DNA of 64,000 bases from Variovorax sp. PAMC26660 (GTDB lineage: Bacteria; Pseudomonadota; Gammaproteobacteria; Burkholderiales; Burkholderiaceae_C), in contig NZ_CP060295.1 of NCBI RefSeq assembly GCF_014302995.1, forward strand, positions 3,525,501 through 3,589,500, given 5' to 3'. The position numbers and the translations under genes are program-made. Under the pieces are notes generated by a model, which was given only the letters and a program-made list of their open reading frames with translations, was not told the DNA's origin and did not search any database. Shown one piece after another: positions 61,531 through 64,000 of the stretch (within the stretch, counting starts at the first letter, position 1; each line of letters starts with the position of its first letter).

Positions 61531-62342
61531 ACGGGAGGACGCGTCAGCACCACTTCGAGCACGAAGCGGGAGCCTACATAGGCGAGCAACAGGAGGGCCG
61601 AGCCGGCGTACAGCACGCGGCGTGCGGTGCGACCGCGCCAGCCGAAGCGCGCCCGGCCGATCAGCAGGATCGCGAAGGTGAGCCACGCGAGCACCGAGAA
61701 GGTGGTCTTGTGGTCCCACTTCCAGATGCGACCCGCGGCGCCGTACAGCTGCTCGCTGAACAGAAGGCCGGCCAGCAGCGTGGCCGAGAGCAGCACGAAG
61801 CCGGCGGTCACGAAGCGGAAGGTGAGCCGTTCGAGCGTGAGCAACGGCACGCCACCATCGCCCGGCGTGCCGCTCGTCAGGCGAATCTGCTTTTCGGCCC
61901 GCGTGATCAACCAGGCGTGCACCACGGCCGCGCCAAACAGGCCGTAAGAGGCAATGCCGAGCGCCAGATGCAGCGGCAACCAGGGCGAGGCGCTGACATG
62001 CAACGGCGTGCCAGGAAACAGGATGGCCAGCAACACGGCGGCCGCACCCAGCCAGGCCAGCGCGCGGCGCACCTTCAATTGGGGATACATGCGGCTTTCG
62101 ACCGCATAGACGGTGAGCACCAGCCAGGCGGTGACGGAAAGCGCGGGCGCAAAGCCGAAGCGCGGTTCGTTGCCCACGAGGCCGTGGCCCAGGACCGCAG
62201 CGTGCAGTAACCATGCAATGCCAAGGGCCCATTGGGTCGCCTGGCGGCTCAGCCTGGCACCCGCGGCAGCGGCAAATCCATAGGCCACCGCGGTGGCGAT
62301 GCCCAGCGCCACGCCGAGTGGAGAGGGGATCGCTAAAATCAT
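61527..62342 (-). CDS. CcsA/YpjD-like cytochrome c assembly membrane protein
   Basis: A 271-aa polytopic protein with about eight membrane segments. LPLHLALGIASYGLFGAAVVHAW and RIWKWDHKTTFSVLAWLTF (WDHK motif) resemble the haem-handling CcsA/CcmC superfamily, the YpjD/CorE-like branch seen beside ffh in many proteobacteria. Its role in cytochrome c assembly is an inference from the family. It is the first gene of the minus-strand group running through pilS, pilR and ampD, and its start faces ffh across 114 bp. Confidence 0.85.
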   Translation of the reverse strand: MILAIPSPLGVALGIATAVAYGFAAAAGARLSRQATQWALGIAWLLHAAVLGHGLVGNEPRFGFAPALSVTAWLVLTVYAVESRMYPQLKVRRALAWLGAAAVLLAILFPGTPLHVSASPWLPLHLALGIASYGLFGAAVVHAWLITRAEKQIRLTSGTPGDGGVPLLTLERLTFRFVTAGFVLLSATLLAGLLFSEQLYGAAGRIWKWDHKTTFSVLAWLTFAILLIGRARFGWRGRTARRVLYAGSALLLLAYVGSRFVLEVVLTRPPV

Positions 62343-62456
62343 CGGTCGGAGTTTAGCGTCTCGCCCTTGCGTTCCCAGCGCCCGACTTCAAGTTCTCCCC
62401 TCGTCTTCCAGACTTTCCATCCGACCCGCCGCAGCGGGCAGCAAGGCATCCCGTTC

Positions 62457-63845
62457 ATGGCCACCGCCCTCACAGAAAAGTTCTCCCGCCTCGTCAAGAC
62501 GATGAGCGGCCAGGCGCGCATCACCGAAAGCAACGTGCAGGACATGCTGCGCGAAGTGCGCATGGCGCTGCTGGAAGCCGACGTGGCGCTGCCCGTGGTG
62601 CGCGACTTCGTCGCCCGCGTGAAGGAAAAATCGCTGGGCCAGGAAGTGCTGGGCTCGCTCAAGCCGGGCCAGGCGCTGGTCGGCATCGTGAACCGCGAAC
62701 TTGCCGCGACCATGGGCGAAGGCGTCTCGGACATCAACCTCGCGGCCCAGCCGCCGGCCGTGATCCTGATGGCCGGCCTGCAGGGCGCCGGCAAGACCAC
62801 CACCACCGCCAAGCTCGCCAAGCACCTGATCGAAAAGCGCAAGAAGAAGGTGCTGACGGTGTCGGGCGACGTTTACCGCCCCGCCGCCATCGAGCAGCTC
62901 AAGACCGTGACCAAGCAGGCCGGCGCCGAATGGTTCCCGAGCACGCCGGACCAGAAGCCGCTCGATATCGCGCGCGCCGCGCTCGATCACGCCAAGCGCC
63001 ACTATTTCGACGTGCTGCTGGTCGACACCGCCGGCCGCCTGGCCATCGACGAAGTGCTGATGACCGAAATCAAGCAGCTGCACGCGGCGCTCGATCCGGT
63101 CGAAACCCTGTTCGTGGTCGATGCCATGCAGGGCCAGGATGCGATCAACACCGCCAAGGCCTTCAAGGAAGCGCTGCCCCTGACCGGCATCATCCTGACC
63201 AAGACCGATGGCGACTCGCGCGGTGGTGCGGCGCTGTCGGTGCGCCAGGTCACGGGCGTGCCGATCAAGTTCGCAGGCACCAGCGAGAAGATCGATGGCC
63301 TCGAAGTGTTCGACGCCGAACGCCATGCGGGCCGCATCCTGGGCATGGGCGACATCGTCGCGCTGGTCGAGCAGGTCACGGCCGGCGTCGACGTGGCGGC
63401 GGCGCAGAAGCTCGCGGCCAAGGTCAAGAGCGGCGCGGGCTTCGACCTGAACGATTTCCTGGGCCAGCTTCAGCAGATGAAGCAGATGGGTGGCCTCTCC
63501 AGCCTGATGGACAAGCTGCCCGCGCAGATGGCCGCCAAGGCGAGCGAGGCCGACATGACGCGTGCCGAGCGCGACATCCGCCGCAAGGAAGGAATCATCC
63601 AGAGCATGACCCCGCTGGAACGCCGCAAGCCAGAGCTGCTGAAGGCCACGCGCAAGCGCCGCATTGCGGCCGGTGCCGGCGTGCAGGTTCAGGAAGTGAA
63701 CCGCCTGCTCAACGAGTTCGAGCAGATGCAAGGGATGATGAAGAAGATGAAGGGCGGCGGCCTGATGAAGATGATGAAGAAGATGGGCGGCATGAAGGGC
63801 ATGGGCGGTATGGGTGGCCCTGGTGGTCCGAAGCTGCCGTTCTGA
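62457..63845 (+). CDS. ffh: Signal recognition particle protein Ffh
   Basis: Ffh binds signal sequences on nascent chains and, with 4.5S RNA and FtsY, delivers them to the membrane. The 462-aa product has the N domain (VQDMLREVRMALLEADVALPVV), the GTPase G domain with G1 GLQGAGKTTTTAKL, DTAGR and TKTDG, and the C-terminal M domain rich in Met and Gly (QMQGMMKKMKGGG) that binds RNA and signal peptides. The start ATG 62457 lies between a divergent ccsA-like gene and ffh. Confidence 0.97.
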   Translation: MATALTEKFSRLVKTMSGQARITESNVQDMLREVRMALLEADVALPVVRDFVARVKEKSLGQEVLGSLKPGQALVGIVNRELAATMGEGVSDINLAAQPPAVILMAGLQGAGKTTTTAKLAKHLIEKRKKKVLTVSGDVYRPAAIEQLKTVTKQAGAEWFPSTPDQKPLDIARAALDHAKRHYFDVLLVDTAGRLAIDEVLMTEIKQLHAALDPVETLFVVDAMQGQDAINTAKAFKEALPLTGIILTKTDGDSRGGAALSVRQVTGVPIKFAGTSEKIDGLEVFDAERHAGRILGMGDIVALVEQVTAGVDVAAAQKLAAKVKSGAGFDLNDFLGQLQQMKQMGGLSSLMDKLPAQMAAKASEADMTRAERDIRRKEGIIQSMTPLERRKPELLKATRKRRIAAGAGVQVQEVNRLLNEFEQMQGMMKKMKGGGLMKMMKKMGGMKGMGGMGGPGGPKLPF

Positions 63846-63865
63846 GCCTCGTACATATATAGACA

Positions 63866-63897
63866 GAAGCCCGCCGGGGCATTCCCCGGCGGGCTTC
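63866..63897. terminator. Terminator between ffh and the next gene
   Basis: GAAGCCCGCCGGGG (63866-63879) pairs perfectly with CCCCGGCGGGCTTC (63884-63897), a 14-bp stem with a CATT loop. It lies 20 bp after the ffh stop and just before the convergent gene at 63905, so it can act on both transcripts. The flanking T content is modest. Confidence 0.75.
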
Positions 63898-63904
63898 GTC
63901 GTTT

Positions 63905-64000
63905 TCAGGTCTGCACTTCGTAGACCGTCTCGTGCGCCTCCACAGGCGCCGGCAGCTCCCAGCGATGCAGCATCCGCTCGATGTCCGCGTTCGACAGCGT
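63905..64000 (-). CDS. C-terminal fragment of an unidentified gene, cut by the window edge
   Basis: The minus strand holds an open frame from the window edge to a TGA at 63905-63907. The visible 31 residues include IERMLHRWELPAP and end VYEVQT, with codon use like its neighbours. The remainder lies outside the window. It is convergent with ffh across a strong hairpin. No family can be named from this short piece. Confidence 0.55.
   Translation of the reverse strand, partial: TLSNADIERMLHRWELPAPVEAHETVYEVQT

Overview
The window is high-GC, densely coded DNA from a betaproteobacterium of the family Comamonadaceae, most likely Variovorax or a close relative. This rests on the complete mra/dcw cluster in betaproteobacterial order, a DksA with the single-Cys zinc-finger variant, a lysine/alanine-rich histone H1-like protein, and the accBC-prmA and nrdAB neighbourhoods. 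The genus is inferred from familiarity with gene order and protein style, not from a search. I see no rRNA, tRNA, CRISPR array, prophage or transposase gene.

Layout. 1-4652: dksA, a STAS-like gene and the HslVU protease. 4653-24284: the division and wall cluster mraZ-rsmH-ftsL-ftsI-murE-murF-mraY-murD-ftsW-murG-murC-ddlB-ftsQ-ftsA-ftsZ-lpxC, mostly with overlapping or nearly touching genes, behind a four-repeat MraZ box. 24313-25044: two small unknown genes. 25052-33499, mostly minus strand: ruvC, a CdsA-like cytidylyltransferase, a nested palindromic element, a PlsC-like acyltransferase, a divergent VanZ/DUF2809-like gene, then mtgA, aroE, a TonB-like gene, an RNase II-like gene and a YqiA-like hydrolase. 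33951-36539: a NarL-type two-component pair. 36563-42059: a large lipoprotein, rodA, tldD and a BamE-like lipoprotein. 42060-43404: aroG behind an aromatic leader-peptide attenuator. 43401-46567: cupin, mpl, an unknown gene and a TlpA thioredoxin. 46668-51850: accB-accC-prmA, a zinc-ribbon/DUF3426 membrane protein and a PfkB-family kinase. 51944-57053: the histone-like gene and nrdB/nrdA under a NrdR-type operator. 57403-62342, minus strand: ccsA, a PP0621-like protein, pilS, pilR and ampD. 62457-63845: ffh. A cut-off minus-strand gene enters at the right end.

Much of the window serves the cell envelope: lipid II synthesis (murE, murF, mraY, murD, murG, murC, ddlB), septal and lateral wall synthesis (ftsI, ftsW, rodA, mtgA), wall recycling (mpl, ampD), lipid A (lpxC), phospholipid precursors (cdsA- and plsC-like) and division (ftsL, ftsQ, ftsA, ftsZ).

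The most interesting observations are: (1) a complete transcription attenuator upstream of aroG, with a 24-residue leader peptide carrying Y-F-F-A-Y-F-W-F, three mutually exclusive pairings and a terminator, apparently translated from a nearly leaderless mRNA; (2) a roughly 330-bp nested palindrome in which two inverted copies of an identical 36-bp core are each enclosed by different self-complementary arms; (3) long low-complexity insertions inside MurD and the PlsC-like enzyme, and a histone-like N-terminal extension on DksA; (4) a 21-bp hairpin and a 24-bp direct repeat at the ftsW-murG junction.
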